Under the pieces are notes generated by a model. That model saw nothing but the letters and a program-made list of their open reading frames with translations. It ran no database searches and was not told the DNA's origin. Source: CAYLRF01 sp964385995 (GTDB taxonomy: Bacteria > Bacillota > Clostridia > Lachnospirales > Lachnospiraceae). From it: 64,000 nucleotides of DNA. Below, piece after piece: positions 27,702 through 35,279 of this stretch (within the stretch, counting starts at the first letter, position 1; each line of letters opens with the position of its first letter). Location: NCBI GenBank assembly GCA_964385995.1, contig CAYLRF010000002.1, forward strand, positions 6,380 to 70,379, given 5' to 3'. Made by a program: the position numbers and the translations under genes.

Positions 27702-28412
27702 TCACATTCCCCTTAATTCGGCCCGCGGCACGTATTTTCTCGCCGCGAGGAGCATCCGCCTCATCACGTCATCATCGACGGGCTTAAGTACATCTTTCGC
27801 GTCGTCTTTCGCGTTCCCGATAAGATCGCCCGAATCCACGAACTTCTGCAGAAAATATCTGTCCGCGCCCGCTATCTTTTTCGCGATCTTTTCTATACCC
27901 TTCTCAGTGTGAAAGCCTTCCACCACGGTCGTCCGAAATTCGTAGGGACATCCCGCCTTAAGAAGAAAACGGACGGACTCGCCTATCGCGTCAAGATCCA
28001 CTCTGCTTCCGCAGGTCTTCTCGTACAGAGAGTCGCAGTTTTTTATATCCATCGCCACGTAATCGACCAGCTTTAAGTCTGCCATTTTCTTTAATCTGTC
28101 CGGGAAACTGCCGTTGGTGTCAAGCTTCACGAGAAAACCCATGTCTTTTACCCTTTCGGCGAATTCCTCCGTCCCCGGCTGCATGAGCGGCTCTCCGCCC
28201 GTGATGCACACACCGTCAAGCACTCCCCTGCGGCCGCGAAGAAACCGAAATATCTCTTCCTCATCGTATCCCTCATCCTCGTCTATATGCGTCACGAGAG
28301 ACGCGTTGTGACAAAACGGACACCTGAAATTACAGCCGGGCGTGAACACGGTGCAGGCAAGCTTTCCCGGATAATCAAGCAGCGTGAGCTTTTGAAGGCC
28401 CTGTATCTTCAT
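27702..28412 (-). CDS. Anaerobic ribonucleotide reductase activating protein (radical SAM)
   Basis: A 236-residue radical-SAM enzyme. It begins MKIQGLQKLTLLDYPGK, and the cluster motif is CNFRCPFCHN (Cys-x3-Cys-x2-Cys). ITGGEPLMQ binds SAM, and VKLDTNGSFPD follows. This is the NrdG2-like subfamily (longer than classical NrdG), which installs the glycyl radical on NrdD. It sits 220 bp upstream of nrdD on the same strand, although nrdD also has its own promoter. It follows hydF with an 18-bp gap, so it may be read with the hydrogenase maturases as well. Confidence 0.9.
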   Translation of the reverse strand: MKIQGLQKLTLLDYPGKLACTVFTPGCNFRCPFCHNASLVTHIDEDEGYDEEEIFRFLRGRRGVLDGVCITGGEPLMQPGTEEFAERVKDMGFLVKLDTNGSFPDRLKKMADLKLVDYVAMDIKNCDSLYEKTCGSRVDLDAIGESVRFLLKAGCPYEFRTTVVEGFHTEKGIEKIAKKIAGADRYFLQKFVDSGDLIGNAKDDAKDVLKPVDDDVMRRMLLAARKYVPRAELRGM

Positions 28413-28429
28413 AAATAAAGATCTCCCTT

Positions 28430-29635
28430 TCAGAAGCCAAACGGCGCGAGACTTCGTTCAAGTATGCCTTTCATCTTCGCGATGGCCATGCCGTAATTAG
28501 TCATCGGCACGCCCTCCTCTTCGGCTTTTCGCAGTCTGTAAGACATCTCGCGGTCATTTAGCATACATCCCCCGCAATGAACGATAAGACGGTACGATTT
28601 AAGATCATCCGCAAATCCGCTCCCGCCCGTAAAATCAAAGGCGATCCTCTTCCCCGTGTAATTTTTTATCCACGCGGGAAGCTTGACCGTGCCTATATCG
28701 TCGCATTGGCGGTGATGAGTGCAGCCTTCCGCTATCAAAACCCTGTCCCCGTCCTTTAGCCTGTCAAGCGCCGCCGCGGCGTGAGCCTGACTTTTAAGAT
28801 TTCCCTTGTACCGCGACATCAATATGGAAAATGAAGTAAGCGCGATATCTTCAGGCACGATCTTCGCGACTTTTTCAAAGACCTGACTGTCGGTGACGAC
28901 TATCTGCGGCTTTACGCGAAGATTTTTCAGCGTCGCCGCAAGCTCGCCGTCTCTTGTTACCGCCGCGACGGCCCCGGCGTCCAGTATGTCGCGCAGAACC
29001 TGCTGCTGGGGGAGTATGATCCTGCCCTTCGGCGCCGCTTTATCTATGGGTATGACAAGAACGACCGTGTCATCCGGTTTTAATAAATCCCCTATCAGCC
29101 TTTTCTCTTTGTCCGTATTGATGAGAGAAGATATCGTTTCCTTTAAAAGCCCTATATTTTCCCCGGTCTTCGCGCTTACATAGACGATTGGGTCTTTTTT
29201 CCCCTCGCCCGAAGAGCGCTGTGCGTCACAGTCCGTTTTCAGATCGGCCTTATTCATCACGATGACGCGGGGAATATTTTTCTCTTTGATCCGCGCGATC
29301 ATTTTCTCATCCTCAGCCGTGATTCCGACCGAGGCGTCCGCCACATACAGGGCTATGTCACATTTTTCAAGCGTGCGCATGGCGCGGCTTACGCGCATTT
29401 GGCCGAGCTTTCCCTCATCGTCCGTGCCGGGAGTGTCTATGATAACCACGGGTCCCAGCGGCAAAAGCTCCATGGATTTGCTCACGGGATCGGTAGTCGT
29501 ACCTTTTTCTTCCGATACGATGGCCGCGTCCTGCCCCGTTATGGCGTTAATCAGGCTTGATTTGCCGGAATTTCGTCTGCCGAATATGCCGATGTGCGTC
29601 CGCTCGGACGACGGAGTCTCATTCATACTGCTCAT
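28430..29635 (-). CDS. hydF: [FeFe]-hydrogenase H-cluster maturation GTPase HydF
   Basis: A 401-residue protein. The GTPase domain has GRRNSGKSSLINAI, DTPGTDDEG and VMNKADL. The C-terminal cluster-binding domain has CTHHRQCDDIG and, about 45 residues later, HCGGC. This CxH...HCxxC pattern defines HydF. It is the scaffold on which the diiron subcluster is assembled before transfer to the hydrogenase. It lies directly downstream of hydG. HydE, the third maturase, and the hydrogenase itself are not in this window. Confidence 0.95.
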   Translation of the reverse strand: MSSMNETPSSERTHIGIFGRRNSGKSSLINAITGQDAAIVSEEKGTTTDPVSKSMELLPLGPVVIIDTPGTDDEGKLGQMRVSRAMRTLEKCDIALYVADASVGITAEDEKMIARIKEKNIPRVIVMNKADLKTDCDAQRSSGEGKKDPIVYVSAKTGENIGLLKETISSLINTDKEKRLIGDLLKPDDTVVLVIPIDKAAPKGRIILPQQQVLRDILDAGAVAAVTRDGELAATLKNLRVKPQIVVTDSQVFEKVAKIVPEDIALTSFSILMSRYKGNLKSQAHAAAALDRLKDGDRVLIAEGCTHHRQCDDIGTVKLPAWIKNYTGKRIAFDFTGGSGFADDLKSYRLIVHCGGCMLNDREMSYRLRKAEEEGVPMTNYGMAIAKMKGILERSLAPFGF

Positions 29636-29666
29636 ATGGCTGTAATATCGCTTAAAACGCGCCTTT

Positions 29667-31097
29667 CTAAAATCTGAAGTCCCTCTTTCCCTCCGCCTCT
29701 ATGGCGTGAAGGTTCCTTATGACGATATCTCTCACCTTATCACTCGGTATATTTGAAAGCTCGCTTTGAATCAGCCTCTCGCCCTCCGCCCTCGTCTCAT
29801 CTGAGGCGCTGTCAATCAGATATTCCTTAAGCGTCATGAGCGCGTTCGGATGACAGCAGTTTTGGATCTGTCCGCTCTTGCACAGCGACATGAACCTGTC
29901 TCCCGTGCGCCCCTGCCTGTAGCACGCGGTGCAAAAGCTCGGCACATACCCGAGTTTCATAAGCCACCTCGTAACCTCATCCAAAGTTCTCGTGTCGCTC
30001 ACCTCGAACTGCTCGGTGCCTTCCTCGCTTTCCTTCGTCTCACCCGCGTATCCGCCGACGCTCGTTCTCGAGCCTCCGCTTATCTGCGAGATTCCCAAAT
30101 GCAGCGCCCTCTCGCGGCAGGCCTTGCTCTCTCTCGTGGAAATTATCATGCCCGTATACGGCACCGCTATCCTGATACACGCCACGATCTTCGCGAAAAT
30201 GTCGTCGCTTATCCCGTTTTTAAAGGCGTTCGCGTCTATGTCGTCCGCGTTTCTGAGCCTCGGCACGCTGACAGTATGCGGGCCGACTCCCCATACCTTC
30301 TCCAGATGTTCCGCGTGCATGAGAAGTCCCGCGAACTCGTATTTGTACTTGTCAAGCCCGAAGAGCACTCCCACTCCCACGTCGTCTATACCGCCCTCCA
30401 TCGCCCGATCCATCGCCTCGGTATGATAAGCGTAATCGTGTTTCGGCCCCGTGGGATGAAGAGTCAGGTAGCTCTCTTTATGGTACGTCTCCTGAAACAG
30501 TATATATGTGCCTATGCCGGCGTCTTTAAGCCTGCGGTAATTCTCAACCGTGGTCGCGGCGATATTGACATTTACCCTCCGTATCTCGCCCTTGTTGTGT
30601 TTCGTGTTGTATACGGTGTCGATACATTCCAGTATGTACTCGATGGGATTGTTCACCGGATCCTCCCCCGCCTCGAGCGCGAGCCTTTTATGTCCCATAT
30701 CCTCCAGAGCGATGACCTCGCGCCTTATCTCATCCTGAGTGAGTTTCTTTCGCGGTATATGCCTGTTCGTCGCGTGATACGGACAATAAGTGCAGCCGTT
30801 CACGCAGTAATTCGAAAGATACAGCGGCGCGAACATGACTATCCTGTTCCCGTAGAAATCCTTCTTTATCTGCTCGGCGAGCGCGTAAATCTCAAGGTTC
30901 TTCTCCTCGATCTCACACGCGAGCAATACGGAGGCTTCCCTGTGACTTAAACCTTTTCTTAACTTCGCCTTTTCGATAAGCTCCGTTATGAGAGGCGCGT
31001 TTTTCTTATTTTCCTCGGCGTACTTTAAGGTCTCCTCTATCTCCTCGTGGTTTATGAATTCCTCGGCTTTCATCGAGGCCGGATCGTATACGTACAT
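29667..31097 (-). CDS. hydG: [FeFe]-hydrogenase H-cluster radical SAM maturase HydG
   Basis: Start chosen at the ATG 31095-31097, 8 bp behind AGGAGG. A longer in-frame start exists only because an 18-bp repeat preserves the frame. The 476-residue tyrosine lyase has YLSNYCVNGCTYCPYH (radical-SAM cluster). The C-terminal cysteines of the second cluster are FCTACYRQGRTGDRFM and CKSGQIQNCCHPNA. HydG cleaves tyrosine to CO and cyanide for the H-cluster. It lies between a sirtuin gene and hydF. The leader contains five copies of a ribosome-binding-site-like unit. Confidence 0.96.
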   Translation of the reverse strand: MYVYDPASMKAEEFINHEEIEETLKYAEENKKNAPLITELIEKAKLRKGLSHREASVLLACEIEEKNLEIYALAEQIKKDFYGNRIVMFAPLYLSNYCVNGCTYCPYHATNRHIPRKKLTQDEIRREVIALEDMGHKRLALEAGEDPVNNPIEYILECIDTVYNTKHNKGEIRRVNVNIAATTVENYRRLKDAGIGTYILFQETYHKESYLTLHPTGPKHDYAYHTEAMDRAMEGGIDDVGVGVLFGLDKYKYEFAGLLMHAEHLEKVWGVGPHTVSVPRLRNADDIDANAFKNGISDDIFAKIVACIRIAVPYTGMIISTRESKACRERALHLGISQISGGSRTSVGGYAGETKESEEGTEQFEVSDTRTLDEVTRWLMKLGYVPSFCTACYRQGRTGDRFMSLCKSGQIQNCCHPNALMTLKEYLIDSASDETRAEGERLIQSELSNIPSDKVRDIVIRNLHAIEAEGKRDFRF

Positions 31098-31105
31098 CTT
31101 GAGCT

Positions 31106-31193
31106 TCCTCCTGTTTGATATTTCACTCCTGTTTGATATTTCACTCCCGTTTAATATTTCCACTCCTGCTTAATATTTCACTCCTGTTTAATA
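31106..31193. repeat. Five tandem 18-bp units, each with a Shine-Dalgarno-like core, before hydG
   Basis: On the minus strand the unit reads aaacaggagtgaaatatc, with small variations. The GGAG cores fall 18-19 bp apart. The copy nearest hydG has become AGGAGG and is the likely true ribosome-binding site. Confidence 0.9.
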
Positions 31194-31237
31194 ATCCACG
31201 CGGCGGAGTTATTTGCCGCGCCGGCATCCTCCTCGCG

Positions 31238-32002
31238 TCATAAATGCTCCATTACCTGTCCGATGGGCGCGTGTATGCAAAGCGAAGCCTGCCTATCCCG
31301 CCCGGTCTCGCTTTTATTTATGACAACGAGATTTTTCCCGTGAAAATAATCTATGAATCCCGCGGCGGGATAAACGACAAGCGACGTGCCTCCTATAATC
31401 AGCATGTCAGCCGCGCCGATTTCGCGCACCGCGGCGCCGACGACATCGTCATCTAAAGGCTCCTCATAAAGAACCACATCGGGCTTTATTATACCACCGC
31501 ATTCGCAGCGCGGCACGCCTTCCGAGTTTTTTACGTATGCAGCGTCGTAAAATCTGCCGCATTTAAGGCAGTGGTTTCTGTGGATACTGCCGTGCAGCTC
31601 CAGCACATTTTTGCTTCCCGCCATCTGATGAAGACCGTCGATGTTTTGCGTGACGACAGCCGACAGCTTTCCCTGCTTCTCCAGCCTCGCGATCGCCATG
31701 TGCGCCGCGTTCGGGCGTGCGTCTAAAAACATCATCTTTTCCTTATAAAACTGATAGAAAAACTCCGGTTTTCGCATGAAAAATGTCCGGCTTACTATCT
31801 CTTCCGGCGCGTAGGCGTATTCGCCGCGAAAAATCCCCTTTTCGCTCCTGAAATCCGGTATGCCGCTCTCGGTCGACACTCCCGCTCCCCCGAAAAAGAC
31901 GATCCTTCGGCTCGCGTCCGTCATCTCCTTAAGACGTTCTATCTGCTCCGTAAGGCTCGCCTTTTCCGCGTCCGTATATCCGTTCTCTTGGCTGTCCTTC
32001 AT
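31238..32002 (-). CDS. cobB: NAD-dependent protein deacylase, Sir2 family
   Basis: A 254-residue sirtuin. IVFFGGAGVSTESGIPDFRS is the NAD-binding opening, VVTQNIDGLHQMAG includes the TQNIDGLH motif, and ELHGSIHRNHC holds the catalytic His. Zinc cysteines are CLKC and CEC (one spacing variant). IIGGTSLVVYPAAGF ends the Rossmann fold. It removes acyl groups from lysines using NAD+. It is divergent from tRNA-Leu and lies 140 bp upstream of hydG, with which it may share a transcript. Confidence 0.95.
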   Translation of the reverse strand: MKDSQENGYTDAEKASLTEQIERLKEMTDASRRIVFFGGAGVSTESGIPDFRSEKGIFRGEYAYAPEEIVSRTFFMRKPEFFYQFYKEKMMFLDARPNAAHMAIARLEKQGKLSAVVTQNIDGLHQMAGSKNVLELHGSIHRNHCLKCGRFYDAAYVKNSEGVPRCECGGIIKPDVVLYEEPLDDDVVGAAVREIGAADMLIIGGTSLVVYPAAGFIDYFHGKNLVVINKSETGRDRQASLCIHAPIGQVMEHL

Positions 32003-32109
32003 AATATCACCGTCCCTCTTACGCCTCTTTTCGCTTTCCTTTGCCGCCCGCCGCCTACTATATCACAGTATGTGAGATTTCGTCCATCTTATGACGGCCA
32101 AAATTTAGT

Positions 32110-32139
32110 TTGACACCTCCCCCCGCCGGATGTTATTAT
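32110..32139 (+). promoter_or_regulatory. Promoter of tRNA-Leu
   Basis: TTGACA (32110-32115), an 18-bp spacer, TATTAT (32134-32139). The mature tRNA begins 20 bp further. Confidence 0.75.
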
Positions 32140-32158
32140 TTCATGGCGGTTGCGGCGG

Positions 32159-32242
32159 GCGGATATGGCGGAATTGGCAGACGCGCATGGTTCAGGTCCA
32201 TGTGAACGCAAGTTCATGCAGGTTCAAGTCCTGTTATCCGCA
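32159..32242 (+). tRNA. tRNA-Leu (anticodon CAG)
   Basis: An 84-nt cloverleaf with a long variable arm, as expected for a class II tRNA. The acceptor stem is gcggata/tatccgc, followed by discriminator A. The D-loop has attggcaga. The anticodon loop is ttcaggt, giving CAG. The T-arm is ggttcaagtcc. CCA is not encoded. A promoter and a terminator flank it closely, so it is a single-gene transcript. Confidence 0.97.
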
Positions 32243-32246
32243 TTTT

Positions 32247-32306
32247 AAAAGCGTTCGGCACACATACCCGTAAAGAAGGGTCTTGACGTGTGGCAGACGC
32301 TTTTTT
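32247..32306 (+). terminator. Rho-independent terminator of tRNA-Leu
   Basis: Three nested stems: AAAAGCGT/ACGCTTTT outside, CACAC/GTGTG in the middle, ACCC/GGGT inside. A run of six T follows (32301-32306). A -35-like TTGACG (32283-32288), 17 bp and TATTTA (32306-32311) overlap it and may form the promoter of the next gene. Confidence 0.85.
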
Positions 32307-32324
32307 ATTTAACGTGAAAAGGCG

Positions 32325-33572
32325 ATGATGAACATGGAATATCATCTTAAAGAAGCGCTCGGCGACATGATGAAACGCGATGAGCGCGGGATAAATTATA
32401 TCTACTCCAAGACCTATAACTACGTTTATCTGCGGGCGAAAAGCATCTTAAGAAGGGACGAAGACGTACTTCGGCTGACTCGCGACGTTTATCTGCAGAT
32501 GCTTTCTCATATGCCGGAGATAAACGAAGCCAATCTCTACGAGTGGCTCGGAAAATGCACTTACATACTCGGCTGCGGTTATTACAAAAAGAAAAAAGCC
32601 AGAGAAGATAAGATCCTCGATATAAACGAAAGTGACTTTAACGCTCACAGGATCGACGATCCCGAGGCCGCGGCCGATATCATAGCCGAAAATCTCGAAA
32701 ACCTCCCCGACCTTCATCAGGCGGCTTTCTACGCTTTTTTCTATGATTATATGGATATCGACGCGATCGCCGAAGTGATGGGAGAGACTTGCGGCGCCGT
32801 CATAAATTTTCTGAATTATACCCGCAGGTATATGGTAAAGGCTCTTGAAAACGAGCGTGAAGAAAACGCGATTCAGGTTTTTTTCTCGATAGAGGCGGCA
32901 TGTCTTTCGCTTCGCAAGTGGTCAAACGAACACTGCCTTCCCATCACGAACGCTCAGACGGTATATAACGAACTCTGCGAGGAAGCGGGGATCGATCCGG
33001 GACAGATCTCCATGGAGAGAAAGGACTTCGCAGGCGTGGGATATTCCGTCGTGCGGCACAGACCCGACGATTACGCGCAGCTTGCGGATATGATGCGCCC
33101 GTACGGGAAAGAGAAAATAAAAAGCAGGAACGTCATCATCATAGCCGTAGCCGCGGCCGTCATACTCGCGATCGTTATCGTCGCCGTCGCCTCCTGCCAT
33201 AAAAAGGACGCAAAAAAAGAGCAAAAGGATCCGAAGCCGCAGGTTACCGATACGGCCCCTCAGGACGAAGATGAAGAGGGCGCCTCTTCCGACGCCGCGG
33301 ACCCTTCGGAATACGTGATACCCGACAGCGACACGAGGCTTCTTACGAGGCAGGAGCTTGAGATTCTCTCAAAAGAAGACCTGCGCCTTGCCAGAAACGA
33401 GATCTTCGCGAGGCACGGCGTAACCTTCAGCGGTGATCTCGGGGCGTATTTTTCCTCAAAATCATGGTATCATCCCACCGTATCCCTGGATGACTTTTAT
33501 AACGGGAGCGGATTTTCTTCCATAGAGGAAGCGAACGTGTCTTTGATCTTATCCGTAGAGGCGACCAAATGA
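32325..33572 (+). CDS. Membrane-anchored sigma-factor-like protein with extracellular YARHG domain
   Basis: A 415-residue protein with an unusual architecture. Residues 20-90 look like region 2 of an extracytoplasmic-function sigma factor (TYNYVYLRAKSILRRDED, LTRDVYLQMLSHM, LYEWLGKCTYILG, a basic end). Residues 120-178 look like region 4 (LENLPDLHQAAFYAFFYDYM, IDAIAEVMGETCGAVINFL). One transmembrane helix spans 269-290. A charged linker is followed by a YARHG domain at about 340-395 (LRLARNEIFARHGVTF, then SKSWYHP). Topology is N-inside. The exact start among the ATGs at 32325, 32328 and 32334 is unclear. It overlaps the next gene by 4 bp. Confidence 0.8.
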   Translation: MMNMEYHLKEALGDMMKRDERGINYIYSKTYNYVYLRAKSILRRDEDVLRLTRDVYLQMLSHMPEINEANLYEWLGKCTYILGCGYYKKKKAREDKILDINESDFNAHRIDDPEAAADIIAENLENLPDLHQAAFYAFFYDYMDIDAIAEVMGETCGAVINFLNYTRRYMVKALENEREENAIQVFFSIEAACLSLRKWSNEHCLPITNAQTVYNELCEEAGIDPGQISMERKDFAGVGYSVVRHRPDDYAQLADMMRPYGKEKIKSRNVIIIAVAAAVILAIVIVAVASCHKKDAKKEQKDPKPQVTDTAPQDEDEEGASSDAADPSEYVIPDSDTRLLTRQELEILSKEDLRLARNEIFARHGVTFSGDLGAYFSSKSWYHPTVSLDDFYNGSGFSSIEEANVSLILSVEATK

Positions 33573-34528
33573 AAATAGTTTTTCTCGACGCGAAAACGAT
33601 AGGCGACGACATCGACCTTTCGGGTTTTGACGAGCTGGGGGAAGTGGTTAAATACGGTTTTTCCGATCCGGATGAGATACCCTCCCGTCTTAATGACGCG
33701 GATGTCGCCGTGTTAAATAAAGCCCCTATAAACGAGCGCACCGTGGGCGGAGCAAAAAACTTAAAGCTTGTGTGCGTGACAGCCACCGGCACGAATAACC
33801 TTGATAAGGATTACCTTGACAGCCGAGGCATTAAATGGCGCAACGTCACGGGATACTCCACCGAGTCTGTGGCGCAGCATACGTTCGCCATGCTCTTTTA
33901 TCTGTTGGAAAAACTTCGGTATTACGACGATTATGTCAAAGAGGGGAGATATGTAAACGACCGCGTTTTCACGCATTTCGCCGAAAGGTTTGACGAGATA
34001 AACGGAAAAACCTGGGGAATCATAGGCATGGGCAACATCGGAAGGCGGGTGGCGGATATAGCCGTCTCTTTCGGCGCCGATGTCATCTATTACTCGACCA
34101 CAGGCAAAAATAACCGACAAAAATACGAGCGGGTAAGCTTTGACGAACTGCTTTCCCGCTCGGATATCATCTCGGTTCACGCGCCGCTGACCGAAAATAC
34201 CGAAAATCTCATGAACCGCGACGCATTTTCGGCCATGAAAAAATCCGCCCTCTTCTTAAATCTCGGGCGCGGCGCCATAGTCGTCGAAAAAGATCTGGCG
34301 GACGCTCTCAGGGAAGGCGAAATCGCCGCCGCGGGTCTTGACGTACTGAGAGAAGAGCCCATGAGCCCCGCAAATCCCCTGCTTGCCGTCAAAGACAGCC
34401 GCAGGCTTCTTATCACTCCCCACATAGCGTGGGCGAGCGTAAAGTCACGTCACCGTCTCATGGATACGGTGTTAAATCAGATCAGGGACTGGATGAATGA
34501 TCGGATGAATATGTCCCCGCAAACCTGA
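33569..34528 (+). CDS. D-isomer-specific 2-hydroxyacid dehydrogenase
   Basis: A 319-residue NAD-dependent dehydrogenase. The nucleotide-binding fold has GIIGMGNIGRRVADIAVSFG. Catalytic residues are the Arg in LNLGRGAIV, the Glu in REEPM and the His in LITPHIAWAS. The substrate domain (VTATGTNNLD) resembles hydroxypyruvate/glycerate dehydrogenases. The substrate could equally be another 2-keto acid. It is translationally coupled (ATGA) to the membrane sigma-like protein, an unexpected partner. A 7-bp hairpin terminator follows. Confidence 0.9.
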   Translation: MKIVFLDAKTIGDDIDLSGFDELGEVVKYGFSDPDEIPSRLNDADVAVLNKAPINERTVGGAKNLKLVCVTATGTNNLDKDYLDSRGIKWRNVTGYSTESVAQHTFAMLFYLLEKLRYYDDYVKEGRYVNDRVFTHFAERFDEINGKTWGIIGMGNIGRRVADIAVSFGADVIYYSTTGKNNRQKYERVSFDELLSRSDIISVHAPLTENTENLMNRDAFSAMKKSALFLNLGRGAIVVEKDLADALREGEIAAAGLDVLREEPMSPANPLLAVKDSRRLLITPHIAWASVKSRHRLMDTVLNQIRDWMNDRMNMSPQT

Positions 34529-34553
34529 CTTTCGCCTTTTAAAAAAGCCTTTT

Positions 34554-34572
34554 AAAAAAGCGCCCCGCTTTT
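34554..34572. terminator. Bidirectional terminator between convergent genes
   Basis: Stem AAAAGCG/CGCTTTT with a 3-nt loop lies between the dehydrogenase (plus) and the zinc-ribbon gene (minus). The minus-strand side has six T after the stem. The plus side has four. A 13-bp direct repeat (gccttttaaaaaa) adjoins it. Confidence 0.65.
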
Positions 34573-34622
34573 CACGTGACAGACGTAAAAGCCGAGGCGC
34601 ACGGTATCCCTTTACTTATTCC

Positions 34623-35189
34623 TTATTCGGCGTCATCCTCGCTCTCTGATTCACAAGCCTCGGCGCCGGCCTCTGCCGCCGTCTCATCGGATCCGGCCTC
34701 TTCGCACCCGGCTTCGTCACACGCGCCGTCTCCCTCATCCCCGCTTTCGCAGCACTCATCTTCATGAGCCGGTCTTTCAATCTTCATTCCGCAGGTAGGG
34801 CAGTAAACCATATCGTCCTTAAGCTCGCTTTTGCAGTTCGGGCAAATCTCCTCGCCTTTAAGCTCGGCTATCTGCAGCTTGTACTTTTCTATGCTCTCAC
34901 AGCGGGCGCCGATACTCTCGCACAACTCGTCGAAACCGCCCGGATTCTCACTGCCTTCCTTATACTGCTCATAATACTTCTTTCCGATGGCGAGAAGATC
35001 GTCTCTGTTGCCCCTCAGAAGATTTCGCACGCGGCTTTTAAGCTTCTGAATCTCAACGGTCTGCTCCACTTTTTTCGCCACGACATCGACGGCTTCCTCC
35101 GTCTTTTTTGTCACGACCTTCGCCGTCTCGGAAATCTTCTTTCCGATCTTGTCCGAATTTTCCTTTAAATTATCCATGAACTCCGACAT
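34623..35189 (-). CDS. Zinc-ribbon protein with coiled-coil N-terminus, unknown function
   Basis: A 188-residue soluble protein. Residues 1-70 are Lys/Glu/Thr/Val-rich and likely helical (SETAKVVTKKTEEAVDVVAK). A middle helical part follows. A zinc ribbon CPNCKSELKDDMVYCPTCGM lies at about 114-133. The last 50 residues are acidic (Asp/Glu/Cys/Ala), with several extra cysteines. Proteins of this layout are common in Lachnospiraceae and uncharacterised. It stands downstream of clpX on the same strand, after a 90-bp spacer. Confidence 0.8.
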   Translation of the reverse strand: MSEFMDNLKENSDKIGKKISETAKVVTKKTEEAVDVVAKKVEQTVEIQKLKSRVRNLLRGNRDDLLAIGKKYYEQYKEGSENPGGFDELCESIGARCESIEKYKLQIAELKGEEICPNCKSELKDDMVYCPTCGMKIERPAHEDECCESGDEGDGACDEAGCEEAGSDETAAEAGAEACESESEDDAE

Positions 35190-35279
35190 CTTTCATTTCC
35201 TCCTTTTTAACTTTCCGTCTACGACTTTCCCGCGCGTCATCAGCGCTTTACCAAAGATATTACCGTTAAAAATCATGCC

